Below are positions 13,206 through 24,563 of a stretch of DNA of 64,000 nt, piece after piece. A program made the translations under genes and the position numbers. Source of the DNA: Heliopora coerulea (taxonomy: Eukaryota; Cnidaria; Anthozoa; Scleralcyonacea; Helioporidae); contig JASJOG010000193.1 in assembly GCA_030142905.1 (NCBI GenBank), positions 413,501 through 477,500 of the forward strand. The letters run 5' to 3'. Numbering within the stretch: the stretch's first letter is position 1; the number at the start of each line of letters is the position of its first letter. The notes below the pieces were generated by a model that ran no database searches, was not told the origin of the DNA, and worked only from the letters and a program-made list of their open reading frames with translations.

Positions 13206-14081
13206 GAACTGACTAAGCTACTACATTATAGTGAAATTTGAACTGAACTGGACTGTAGTCTGTATTACTAATTAACAAAGTGATGCTTGAAAGTCTACCC
13301 ATTCATGAACCATTGGGTGTCACAGGTTTGTACGAGCTGTATTGCTTATCCCATATGTTTATTGGATAGAAAATTGTGTAACATTGTAGTATTCCTAAGG
13401 TCAACTAAAGTCAAAAGTTAAAACCAAGTGAAAAGAATTTGAACTATTAATTTTTAAACTGTTCAATTTAAAAATAAATTGTGTACAGTTGATTAGTATG
13501 TTTATTTAACTTGTTCTAGGGCGTACGAGGGGGGGGGGGGGGGCAATGCCTACCATTGGATAATATAAGGCTCAGTAAAACAATTTTATTCATTTAGTTT
13601 AATAAAAGCAGGGTTATGTTTATTATTACTAATAATATTGGATAATATGGATACAAAAACCTTAATTTCTAAGTACACAATGTTGTAGCGTCAACTGTAA
13701 AATGTTATTTTTGCTACTTGCTGCAAACAAAACAACATTATATGTAATACATTGAATAGTAACTATTCAGGTATGCAAGTCGTCCAAGATGTCAATAAAG
13801 CATTAGTCGATAGTCACTTGTGTCTACTGTTTTAAAAGTTATCATTTGGGAATAATGATTGAGTGTATTGGAAGTGGGTATTGTTTGTGTTGTTTTCCGC
13901 ATTCATTGGCTGTCGATGAGGCATTCTTGTTATACATGTCTTGATAACCAGTCTGTGGTGTTGTACACTGTGGAGGCATCCCACTTTGTGAAGCATTGCA
14001 AAGCCTTCTACAATAGACCCAGTCAGCTGTTCCATGTTTGAAGTAAGTCTATTCATATGATTTGCTTGCTATTTGTCCATG
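13206..14081. other. Harbinger internal non-coding region
   Basis: Space between the convergent transposase and Myb genes. It includes an uninterrupted run of 15 G at 13,529-13,543. Confidence 0.6.
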
Positions 14082-14823
14082 TTATCTATTTTCTCTATAA
14101 GCCTGTTCTTGAGCAGCATTCAACGGCTGAGTGTCGACAGAAAGTATTCTTTTAAGCTTTTCTTGTCTGTAGCCCTTTGATCTGGTAGTCAGCAAATCTC
14201 TCTTTTCCCTTAATGTACTCGATTTCTTGCTTTCTTGGTCTTGCTCAATGAACTCAACCTCAGGACTCTCACTTCTGTTAAACACTTTGGTGCTGGTTGA
14301 TGGAGTACTAGGTCTACTAGCAGTACTTGGGCAGTTTACACTCAAATTCAGTTCTTCCTGTATGTAAAGTGGTTGTAGCTGGGGAGCCACCCTATATTTC
14401 TTAACATGAATCAAAGAAAAGGAATACTCTTCCATCACAACTTTTTCTCCCACTATCAACAGCAGATCGAAATTTTGACCTGATTGCCTTCAGTTTTGAA
14501 GTCAGAATAATCTTGTTAAGTTCTTGCTCTTTATGTGGGAATTCCTAGCCGATCAATGCAGCGTTTTCTGGGAAAGGATAGTGTGCTACAAATAGATCTA
14601 AAATATCAGAATACTTCATCTGGCACGATTCCCAATTGACATTTTCTGTTGCTCTTGCAACTTTATACTCCAAAGTCACATTTAAAAGAAGCTCAACTTC
14701 ATCATCTGTCCAAAGAAAGGGCTCACTCTTACTTTTTCCTTTAGATTTCCTGGCATTTTCTCCAGAATTTGACATGTTTCTTGTTTGTAAAATTACAAAT
14801 GCTTGCCCAGAAGAATACCACAA
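14082..14823 (-). pseudogene. Harbinger Myb/SANT-like DNA-binding protein
   Basis: The minus strand from 14,823 encodes a Myb/SANT-like domain (FLWTDDEVELLLNVTLEYK and a later tryptophan-centred helix), preceded by a Lys/Ser-rich start. After a frame break the C-terminal half runs from 14,459 to 14,082 with a Ser/Thr/Pro linker and a charged tail. Harbinger elements need such a partner to bind the ends and import the transposase. Its position next to the right inverted repeat fits. Confidence 0.7.
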
Positions 14824-14933
14824 GGAAATAATAACACCTGCAGCTGTACCGCCAGCTCATGTCATAATAGCATATGCTCAGTAAGTGATTCTAGTGTTTT
14901 TGGTCGTTTTAGTGTATATGTGTGGACGTGGCC

Positions 14934-15447
14934 TTGTACCAGTGTATGATTCCTCAAGAATGCCCAGTTCATCTCTTGTTTGTTGCAGAGTTTTTGTTGA
15001 CATGCTTAGTAATTTGGTGATTTTGGACTAGGGAAAATGTTTACTGCATAAGAATTCCAACTGACTTTCTTGAATTGCATAACGAGGACGTCCTCTTGTG
15101 TTGGCATGCGATTGTGGACAAGCATACCCAATTTCTTGCTCCTTTGCATTCATATCTTCACATTGATGACTTAGTAAAGACCTGATCTGGTTTGCGTGCT
15201 CAAAATAATCTGAACATAATGTCCATAACTGGGACCTTTCATTTGTTTCATTTACTATCAGCAAAAATGAGCGGCTGATATCATCCAACTGGTCAGCCAG
15301 TATTTCAAGCAGATCAAGGGTGGTATTGCTGGAAGAAATATTCCCTATTTCCACCAAAACTGATTTAGTAGTTTGAAGAAATGTGCCAAAGTGTGTATTG
15401 AAAATGTTTCGTCCGATTCTATGGTAAACTGGCATCGTCAATACCAA
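14934..15447 (-). pseudogene. rve-type integrase gene, N-terminal part
   Basis: This minus-strand frame carries the conserved GRPRYAI segment and adjoining helical region that precede the integrase core in this family, then continues past a stop at 15,028 to the Harbinger right end. The start at 15,447 is a leucine/isoleucine-rich region predicted helical. Together with 10,912-11,705 it forms one gene interrupted at 14,933/11,706. Confidence 0.6.
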
Positions 15448-16860
15448 CCAACCAACATGGCCGGTTCAAGAAGGTGTGGAACGCAATGCATAATAATTAG
15501 AATGAATTTGAAGTTCAGAATAAAAATTTGAAAAAGAGAAAATTTCAAAATTATGGAACAATTTTTTTGAGTTTTAAATATTTATATATTAGGTTTCAAA
15601 TGGATGTGATAAGTTCAGAATGCACTTTCCATGTTGGGAACAAGTATTTGAAGTTTAGTGAATATTGTCCTCATCGGCACCTCATATTTGACTCGAAGGA
15701 AGTTGGATGCCCTCTTCCATCCATGTACATTTTAAAACAAGTCACATACCGTTTCTGCTGAAAGTTTCTCCTTGTTGTACTTCTTCTAACCTTGAACCAC
15801 TTCTCCGAGAAAGTCTACTTATCTCAAAATTAAAACCGACTCTGAACAAAAATATCTCTTCTATTTCACTGTTTTTATTCTAATACCTTGCTTATTCTTT
15901 CCGGATGCCAAGCCAACTTCTTGTCATGTTTCTCTTATTAGTTAGCCACCTAATTAATAATTCTGACTTGTCAATAATTTTATATATCGATCAAATTTGA
16001 CACCTGTAATCTATTAGTCTAAAGATGTTACATGAATAACGATGAAACATTAGAATTAAACTGAAATTTCATCTTAACATGTTTGCCTGTCTTCATCATT
16101 ATGGCGTTGGACTTTAGAATTTTTACCTGGTCTCTAATCTTTATTCTTTTATTATGTTTTCCACCTGGAAAATCTAAAACCACCATAAAAACTAGATATT
16201 AAATGTGTTTAAATCTCCATAATTGATCATCCAAAAAATTTGACTTGTGATGACAAGCTGTTGCCATATTGCCTTCTACTGATAACTAAAAATGTACGAT
16301 TTTTGTCTTCCCTTCCTTGTGTGTGTATCAATTTAGCTCGATGAATGGCAAATAATCCCCATGAAAATTGACCGATCTAATTATGTTTGCAATGCTACAC
16401 TGTTCGACAGTTTCTAATTCTTGGTGATCTTCCATTCAAACAGTAAAATAACCAATCTAGTGATGAAAATCTTCACCAAAACTTTCTGGTTCTTCATAAC
16501 CCGTTTTCTGACCAACTGCACCTGGAAAATTTCAACTACTGATTATTTAGCATGGAACTTCTTTATGTCCAAACAAACACTAATCAATTTTTTTCTATTA
16601 ATTGTGATAAAAAATGAGCAGGTTTATCCCTGGTACTGTAAAACAAGATCAATATAAAATATTTCCTACGGAGTATATGCCAAAATACAAATGTGTCCAT
16701 GACATGAACATTAGTAAGATGTTTTATGATTGCAGTCCTGATTATATCACTGTGGATAAAATCAACAAAGTTTTACATCAGTTTCTTGCTTGTTCCCTGT
16801 ATGAAATTTTATAATTAAAAACATTTCTCATGCATTCGTGTGTTTTGTAGTTAAAAAAAT
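15448..16860. other. Unassigned region
   Basis: No conserved frame, repeat end or RNA feature recognised. It may include the 5' part of the LINE that becomes recognisable after 16,900. Confidence 0.35.
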
Positions 16861-16922
16861 TCCCATGGAATAGCAGCCAAGAAAGAAGTCTTTGTATTAT
16901 CTTTGAAAACCGCTATTTTCTG

Positions 16923-17607
16923 TTGACATATCAAGAGAACGGTGCTGACAACATCATACCATGTGACAGCAATGGGCGACATTTGAATCCATCACTATTA
17001 TCCCCCAATGGTAAAACCCGTTACTTAAAATGCCCTACCTTTGATCAGGCAAAGAAAACTGTTAAAACCACGAACTTCACCTCACCAAAAACCCTCATCA
17101 TCCACATGGGTACAAACGACTTAGAACACTCACTCCAAAATGAAACCCTAATAAAAGATGTAGAAGACACTGTTTGAACATGTTTTGAGCCAACACCCTG
17201 ACTGCCACATAATAGTTTCATCACTTCTTCGTAGAAGAGATGAGCAAGTGAAGACAGTCAATGAAAGTCTCGAGAAAATATTCTCTCCAAAAAAGAATGT
17301 AACCTTCGTCAAACACCTTAAAGTGAAGAAAGATTACCAGGACAACAAACACTTGAGCATGCATGGAGTTAAGTGCTTTGCACAAAACCTGAAGTGTGCT
17401 TTTTTCAAAAACTCAACCACACTTAAAAAGAATCTTCCAAGAAAGAAGATTAACCAGCCACCCATATTCCCTTACTGGTCTCCACCAGCACCCCAGCTTC
17501 CACGAATCCCACCTCTTCTTCCTTATATACCTCAGCAACCAGCTACCTACCAACCACCAAACCACTATGCACCAAAGAACCTTAACCTTAATCAACCAAA
17601 CCACTAG
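16923..17607 (+). pseudogene. LINE ORF1, SGNH esterase-like
   Basis: The first part (to 17,175) has DSNGRHLNPSLL, an SGNH Asp-Ser block I-like start, and HMGTNDLEHS, the typical GTND block III of ORF1 esterases in CR1/L2 LINEs. After a frame break the second part (17,185-17,607) has a block V-like LSMHGVKCFA, then a Pro/Gln-rich tail. Usual role: RNA-binding or esterase companion protein for the LINE particle. Confidence 0.75.
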
Positions 17608-17904
17608 AGGAAAACTCCCACCGACCACAGACAATATCTTTATAACCACCACATCCTGAATCCAGCAGCCCCTATTAACCAAGAAGAACGAAAAAAATAA
17701 ATCCCAGCCAAAATATGTCAACTGATAAAGGACCTCCATCGGTATGTTATTTAAATCCTTACAAGATTTTTGAGCCATTGACAATATTATACTATTATTA
17801 TTTTTATTAACAAACCATAAACTTAAATACTTCAATTTTGATATACCAATGAAAACTAGGTCACTCTCTCCATAACTCCAGTACTCTCTATATTTCATCA
17901 ATGC

Positions 17905-18335
17905 CTCCAAACTTCTCATTTAGTACATGGAATATCCATGGCCTTCACAATGTCCTTGGTGATAAAACTAAAAGCAAGGACTTTATTGTGTAAATAGTAT
18001 TGATTTCCTTTGTCTCAACGAAACTTGGTGTAACACAAATATTGATATTCCAGGTTTCAGAGCTTTTGTCTCTGATACTCCATCACCCCATACCAACCGA
18101 GGATGCCGCAAATCAGGTGGTATCACATTACTAACAAAAAATGAATTTGGAAAATTCTTCTCAATTGTACAAAAGTCTCAAAATTTGCTATGGTGTAAAA
18201 TCTCAAAACATATGTTAAATGCTAAAAATTATTTATTTCTATGTGGTGTATATATTCCACCAGAAAAATCGGTTTATTTTGAAAATGAAGTTTTTGATAA
18301 ATTAGGAAACGATGTAGCATTCTTTGCCTCAAAAG
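17905..18335 (+). pseudogene. LINE ORF2 endonuclease, first half
   Basis: Plus-strand frames read FSTWNIHGLHNV (the Asn of the APE motif) and CLNETWCN (the catalytic Glu). A Gly-Gly-Ile block and a GVYIPPE-type segment follow. The reading stops at the hAT insertion point. Confidence 0.7.
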
Positions 18336-20997
18336 CAGTGCTTCCACTTTCATATTTGGAATTTCCATAAATTGAACAAAAATTCCACAAAATTTCCATG
18401 AAAGGAATCAAGAAAAATCAGTATTTTAAAGCATTAAAATTGTTCTCTTCCCTCTTAATATCAATAGTGTTACATGATAATGCCAACAATTAGTTCTTTA
18501 TGCTCAATTAAACTTTAGAACTAATCAACTAAGTTAAGTAGTTAACAAAACAAAACTAATAAAAGTATAACAAGTAGCTGAAGCAAGTCAATGTGACTCA
18601 GTGTCATTAGCAGAAGTGCTGAACAATCAACAATGCTTATGAACGTTTAAGTTCTTCTATGAACGAAGCTTGTAGCTTTGCAGCATCTTCATCTTTTGCA
18701 TTAGAGTTCATCCGTTTGTGTTGTCAGATCCATAAGTGATGCCTGTTGTTTTCCTTTCTTAAAGAACAATAGCTTTGTTGAAAGTAGAGCCAGAAGACTT
18801 TCCTGCTTTAGAGCTGATCTTCGATCATTCTTGATCAACTTCAACTGGCTGAAGACTCGTACAACTGCTGCGTTTGAGAAAGGAAGGGATAAAAGTGTCG
18901 CAACAACTTTTGTCAATGATGAATTGACTTTTTTCTGGCCTTGATTTTTTGCATTGAATACCGCTGTCCAATACTCTTGTAATGTTTGGTCTAGACTTAA
19001 GTTAGGATCTAGAGCATGCCTCCGCCATTCTGTCTCTGCTTTGCAGTTGGCAACATCTTTAAGATGTGGCAAATTGTGATACACTTCAATCAATGATGGT
19101 GGGGACAATGCATAGGCTGATGCAGGTGCAAGACAGGGTAAGAACTGAAACTTGTCACCATTATCAAATTGTGACATAACTTGCTTCACAGATTCAATAA
19201 GAAAGTTCCTACAGTGTGTGTAGAACAACTTAACATCTGGGTGATCATTGCCCATGACATCTTTAATGCTATGGATGGTATCTGTCGCAGCCACTCCAAG
19301 GTAAACTTTGTTGAGTGGCACTTTGTGTGTTTCATCGTTAACATCAATTTTCCAAGGGTTACATTGTCGTACAAATGATGTCTCCATAAAATCAGAGAGG
19401 AGTGAAAGCAGCAGGGTATTCACCTCGTTCTTTAGCATGTAAAGCAAGGGGATGTCACTCTGGAACAGGGTATTAAATGATGCAAATCTACCAAGGTTGA
19501 ATGCCATAAACTCAAGATATGCCAAGGTAAACTTGTTATTAAGGCTCTTCAAAATAGTGTCATTTGTATGTGTAGGATCTTCAATTGCTGCTCCTGTGAA
19601 GTAAAGCTTCAATGGCTCATACTGTTTGATGATTCTGTCAATGCACCACTTCATGGACAACCACCTTGTTTGTCCAGGTTTCAGGAACTGGTGCTCTGGT
19701 ATGTCAAAGAACTCTTGAAACTTGTGAAATTCCTTCGATCGGAGCAGTGAAACATGGAAATATGTAGATATATTTCGGCACAAATCTTCTAGTGACTTAG
19801 GCAGCTGTAAAGATGCATGGGAAGCACATAGGTGGATCACATGACAGGAACACTTCACTGGTATAATCCATGGGTGATTTTGAACTAATAGCTGCAAAAC
19901 AGAATGATACTTGCCGAACATCACATTACAAGTGTCTGCACAAAATCCAATAATATTTGTCATTGGAGTGACCTTATTGTTAAAGCATTTCAATATAGCT
20001 TAGTAAATTGTATCAGCCTTACCATCGTCAAGTTGGACAATGTCAATTAGGTCATTTTACATTTGAAATGAATCTGGATTGAAGTAGATAACAAGTATAG
20101 CCAGCTGATTCTTACAGGTACGATCTGTCGTTTCATCAATAATTAAGGAAAATTTCTGTGATCTTAAATCTTCAATGGACTCTTTAATAACATTAAACCC
20201 CAGTACCTGATGAATAATGTTTGTAGATTTCTGTTTTCCTAACGTTGCTTTTTGCACCGTCTTATCATGAGGAAACAAACTGGATAACAGAGCTAACAAA
20301 TCTTCACTCAAATTGATTGGAAGGTTGTGTTCTACAATAAAACTAGACAGTTTAATTTCGAGTTTTTCAACTGCATCATGCGATGAACCGTTCATAAATG
20401 TTCCAATATGTGTATGAGACTTCATCAGATCTACGTGCATTTTAAATAGCTCTTGGTGTTTTTTGCCTTCCACATGTCTTGACAATGCAGTTTTTGAGAA
20501 TGATAGTTTAACCTTGCATACTTTACAGAAAGGCACACGACTACCATTTTTACCTTTACGTCTCGCTTCAATCCAATCTTTAAATTTTACTTCTGTAAGC
20601 CAACCGTCAAAATTTTTGCTCGTATTTCTTCTTAACATTTTGCATTTCTTTGTCATTGAAATTGCTTGACTGTCGATCTTCAGAATCCGATTCCATATGC
20701 ATAAACACACTGGCTGACTTCTTTTGTGCTAAATGCTAATTTAATATTTAAATTGTATACTCTACTGACAATACAAAATGCCTAGATGAAGCAATGAAGC
20801 CCATGCATGGATCTACTTATTTTGTCGTGAAATCCGCGAACGTACACAAGGTAAATTGTCATTGTTATCCCAAAAAGTTCCTTTATATCCATGGAACTAT
20901 TGAAAAAAAGAAAATGTTGAAATTTCCATCAATTTCACTCATCTTTATATCAAAATTTCCATGAAATATGGAAATTTCCATCAAAGTGGAAACCCTG
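18336..20997 (-). mobile_element. hAT-1 DNA transposon, 2,662 bp, with 8-bp TSD
   Basis: Flanked by perfect 8-bp direct repeats CTCAAAAG (18,328-18,335 and 20,998-21,005). Terminal inverted repeats begin CAGTGCTTCCACTTT at the left and, on the complement, CAGGGTTTCCACTTT at the right. Multiple GGAAATTTCCAT-like subterminal motifs lie near both ends. It contains one transposase gene on the minus strand with few defects, so it is relatively young. Confidence 0.92.
18701..20656 (-). pseudogene. hAT transposase with BED zinc finger, two in-frame stops
   Basis: Reading from 20,656, a BED-type finger comes first (PFCKVCKVKL, then HVEGKKH), followed by the RNase H-like core with SLIIDETTDRT (first Asp). 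After stops at 20,057 and just before 19,993 the same frame continues with the CHVIHLCASHA region and a C-terminal dimerisation block (LPFSNAAVVRVFSQLK). Frame is kept throughout: 18,701-19,993 and 20,057-20,656 are the same phase. About 650 residues, a usual hAT length. Confidence 0.88.
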
Positions 20998-21005
20998 CTC
21001 AAAAG

Positions 21006-21640
21006 GAAACATAATGCTCCTTGGTGATTTCAGTGCAAGAACTAGTACACTTGAGGACTTTACCTCCGAAGATGGAAATGTTTTTATAAATGATATTAGT
21101 GAAAACTGCTTGCAACCAAAAAAACAAACTTAGTTTTGATAGCCAAATCAATAACCATGGTAAGCATCTAATTAACCTAAGTAAAAACTCGGACATGAGA
21201 ATTTTAAATGGACGCACAAAAGGTGATTCTTTTGGAAGAGCCACTTTCCATGGTAACAATGGTATAAGTGTAGTTGATTACATAATTTGTGATCAAGAAA
21301 TATTTGAAAATGCTAACTATTTTGTTGTTAAATCTCCAGCATACCTGTCTGACCATAGTCAAATCATTACATGGATTGATATCGACCAAACAATTGAGGA
21401 ACCTGATACTGGTCCATGTAATATTGAAATGTCTAAACTACCCAACCAATTCATTTGGAATAATGATGCTAAAAATAATTTTAGAGAAACATTGAGATCA
21501 CCAGAAATACAAAGGAAAATGAATGAATTTGTTGATTCCAATTTTACTAATGATTTGAATGGAATCAACCAAACATCTATGTGAATTTCAGAAAATTTTA
21601 CTTGAGACATCCAAAAAATGTTTGAAAATCAAAAAGAGTA
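21006..21640 (+). pseudogene. LINE ORF2 endonuclease, second half
   Basis: Continues after the hAT-1 right duplication with MLLGDFSARTS (the GDFN-type catalytic motif) and then VVDYIICDQE and YLSDHSQI (the SDH motif). The frame breaks at 21,581 and similarity ends at about 21,685, before any reverse transcriptase. Confidence 0.7.
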
Positions 21641-21685
21641 AACTGAGAAGGAAAATCACCAATGTTGTTCAAAAGAAATGTTTTT

Positions 21686-23650
21686 TTTTTTATGTGTTTT
21701 GTATTTTCTGATTTTTGGTCAGCGATAAAACTGCAGAATTGGCTCATGTTTTGTTTACTTTGTCAATTTCATAATTTGTTTCATCTTCGTTACCAAAGTC
21801 TTGTACTTCCAGATGAATACTTAGCATAAACCCTTATCATAGCAGATCTTAAAGACATTTGTAACCAACTTTGAGGTAACATACAATTTATCCATTTCTT
21901 GAGTCAAAAAAATGTCAGTAAAACATTAAATCGTGAGCTGTCCATAATGCTGGTATCCGTTTGATAACCTATGAGAATGCTCCACTTTTAAGATGGAAAG
22001 TCAGGTCATCTAATAAAACAATCTTTCTTTATGGCAAAATGAGTGAGAAGTCTAATTGGAAAATGACACAAATGACCATAAACCCACAAATAATTCAGGG
22101 TATCGATCCTATCATTCATTGTTTAATAATTTAATTGTAATGATGTACATTTTACCATTTGTTAAGCCGTTGAACATTATTCTCACTGAATTTTTTGTTT
22201 TAACCCTATTCCCCATGGGGGGTGTCAATATGACCCCCCCTCTGTTTTTTTTTTAATTTCTGGAAAATAGTCAACACTATGATGCTGGGTCTCCTTGACT
22301 TTTAGTTTTAATATATTTAACACGTTTATGGAGAATTTTGACTTCGGTACATGCACCTTTCAGTTTTTATGATGTTCATGTGACCATGGCCCCATTTGAA
22401 ATCTCAAATTCTGAAATCTAGCAAATAGGTACCATATATAAGTTCATGCTCTCAGAATGCCTTCAAACTAAAAACATGTTTTATATATAGTTATGAGAAA
22501 GAAATTGTATAGTTGACAATAAAGTGATGTCATAATGCCATAATTTACCGGTATTATGTTATCACGCTTTCTTCTTGCTAAATTGCTTCACTTATCATGT
22601 GTCTGTTTTTTTCAATGTCCTTTTTATTGTAATTGCAATGCAATGGCTTCTTTTGCATTTGAAAGCCTTCTTTTTGAATGTTGTGACTTCAACTCACATG
22701 GTAATAGAATGTTGTAAAAACATAGAGGTAAATGTTTCTTACAATTGGTAAATACACTCAAAACTTTCAAGTTGTGTAAAAGCAACATCACAATCTGTTG
22801 AAATGTGTTTGCATGTGTATGTTGAGCTAATATTTTTCTTTTATCTTTAGTGTAATAAATAACGTAAAATGAATAAAATGGGATCAAAGAGGAAGAAGCA
22901 ATTCACTTCATTCAGTAATTTTTTGAGGCTGATAAAACTATTTGTTTGTTCCTGTTACATTTTACTTACTGTCTGTTGCTATTCATTTCAACATGTATGT
23001 ATGTAATTGAAAAAAGATTGATTTCAGAAAAGTGCATGTTTTTATAAAAACCTAACCCCTATTTTGCTTGAGTATAAGTCTTCAAATTTTAAATTTTAAG
23101 CCAGGTTATTAATTAGATACATGTACAAGTAAAAGGCAAAAGAAATAGGCAGTGAACAGGTTTCAAATTACATATTTCATAGGTTGGAGCCCATCAAAGC
23201 AATTCCTGAAGCAAAAAGTGCCATATACACATAGTTTTTGCATATTTTCAATGGTACTTGTAAAAAATGCTGATGTCAGCATATTTTACGACTTCACACA
23301 TAGGTCATTAATGCAAAAATGTAAAGTTCTTATGTTGGACTCTATCCATGCAAAGTTTCAAGATTCTACCACTTTCCAATCAAAAGTTAGTGGGGGGGGG
23401 GGTCATTATGACCCCTCCCTGTGGGGAATAGGGTTAATAGAGCAGTTTAAATATAAAATAATTTCCAGTTTGGATTGTTTATTTGCGGCCAAATTCTGTG
23501 TGGATTTCTTTTTATTGCATGTCCTCTTCCAGTTATAGTCAGGAGGATTTGTATTTTTGAGAATTTTGAAAAATTATCATTGTGTTACTTGGATTCTTGA
23601 GAGATATATTGGAAGGGTGGGTGAGGGGTTGTTGCGTGCATGTATTTCTA
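21686..23650 (+). repeat. Interspersed repeat A, copy 2, interrupted by a piggyBac-type MITE
   Basis: 21,686-22,203 matches the last third of copies 1 and 3 from the CTGATTTTTGGTCAGC segment. The match resumes at 23,434 and ends at the shared GGAAGGGTGGGTGAGG motif near 23,640. The insert between is a TTAA-flanked element. Confidence 0.75.
22204..23433. mobile_element. piggyBac-type MITE, 1,230 bp, TTAA target duplication
   Basis: TTAA on both sides (22,200-22,203 and 23,434-23,437). The ends are inverted: CCCTATTCCCCATGGGGGG and, on the complement of the right end, CCCTATTCCCCACAGGGAGG. Each terminus also holds a small palindrome centred on TCAATATGA or TCATTATGA within C/G runs. No transposase frame, so it is non-autonomous. 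TTAA specificity and CCY termini are the hallmark of piggyBac. Confidence 0.85.
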
Positions 23651-23998
23651 TTTATATGTATACAGTGGAACCCTGCTATTATGCAGTTGACAGGGTCCAT
23701 TGTGGAGACCATGGTATAAGTGAAGCATATTATGGTGAAACACACCTCGAATCTATGCCAATGTAAACAAATCCCACCAGATGTCATCACATGCTATTCA
23801 GAATTTGCAGTTGTCTTATTGGAATTCATATCTTTATGTGGAATTGCATATGGATTATGTGCATATGTGTGTATATATATATATATATATGTATATGTGT
23901 GTGTGTGTATGTACATATGTACATGTGTATATACATATACAGTAAAACCTCCCTGTAGACCGACCTTCCCTCAGACTGTATATTTTGGTTGGTTTTCC
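23651..23998. repeat. Pogo/Tigger-like terminal sequences and TA/TG microsatellite
   Basis: CAGTGGAACCCTGCT at about 23,664 and CAGTAAAACCTCCCTG at about 23,940 resemble pogo/Tigger terminal repeats (CAGT-RAACC). Between them is a TA/TG/CA microsatellite (23,870-23,940). No transposase here; a possible pogo-like transposase scrap lies at 30,410-30,738 but I cannot link them. Confidence 0.35.
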
Positions 23999-24044
23999 CA
24001 GTGGTTGACCCCCGACCTCAAAGGGGCCCCTGATGAATCTATGA

Positions 24045-24454
24045 TGACGTCATGACTTTAAAAATTTAAATTAATTAGAAGAAATGATATCTTATGATTC
24101 CTATCACACGATAAACCAAGGGAGTAATTTTCACTAACATTCTGTTCACAATGATATTCGTATTTCTTCTGTAGTTGCTGCCATTTTAAATAATGCGGTA
24201 CATGTCATAAGTGTATCTCAGGCACCAATTCGCCGCCCGACCTCTAGTCAGAGGTCTTTGACAGTTACTTTATGTTTGAAGAACACGATAGTCACAACGT
24301 TCGGCAGACGTTTGTTTTGCTTGGAAGTCAGTTTGGTTATGGTAATTTCGCTGTTAATACAATTTCAATCAATTTTACTTATTTGTGATTGGCTAATGAC
24401 ATCGAAATTAACTTATAATTTTTTTTTACTAGTGGTATTTAGTTACTGACGTCA
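24045..24454. promoter_or_regulatory. Two CRE palindromes upstream of the hAT-2 gene
   Basis: TGACGTCA occurs at 24,045-24,052 and again at 24,447-24,454, the full CREB/ATF consensus. The second lies 110 bases before the first coding frame of hAT-2 and may drive the transposase. Confidence 0.35.
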
Positions 24455-24563
24455 GCGTTGTCGTTTCTTGAGCTTTTACAGACGGTAAAACAAATATTTG
24501 GCGAAACACGAATGCCAGTTTTCATTAATTCTTCTCGAACCATGTTATTTCCTATAGTAATTT

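Larger units (their letters stand above)
11706..14933 (+). mobile_element. PIF/Harbinger DNA transposon, 3,228 bp
   Basis: The ends are inverted: GGCCTCATTCACATG at the left and the complement GGCCACGTCCACACAT at the right. Outside lie TTA (11,703-11,705) and TTG (14,934-14,936), a 3-bp target duplication with one change. If the element and one duplicate are removed, the split integrase gene becomes continuous in frame, which independently fixes the boundaries. It carries the two usual genes, a DDE transposase and a Myb/SANT protein, convergently arranged. Both are broken. Confidence 0.85.
16861..21685 (+). mobile_element. CR1/L2-type LINE, interrupted by hAT-1
   Basis: Two-ORF non-LTR retrotransposon remnant: an SGNH-esterase ORF1 followed by the start of an APE-type endonuclease ORF2. 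The reverse transcriptase part is absent, because the sequence changes to repeat A at about 21,686. A hAT element at 18,336-20,997 splits the endonuclease; without it, the endonuclease reading continues directly into 21,006 onward. Confidence 0.75.
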
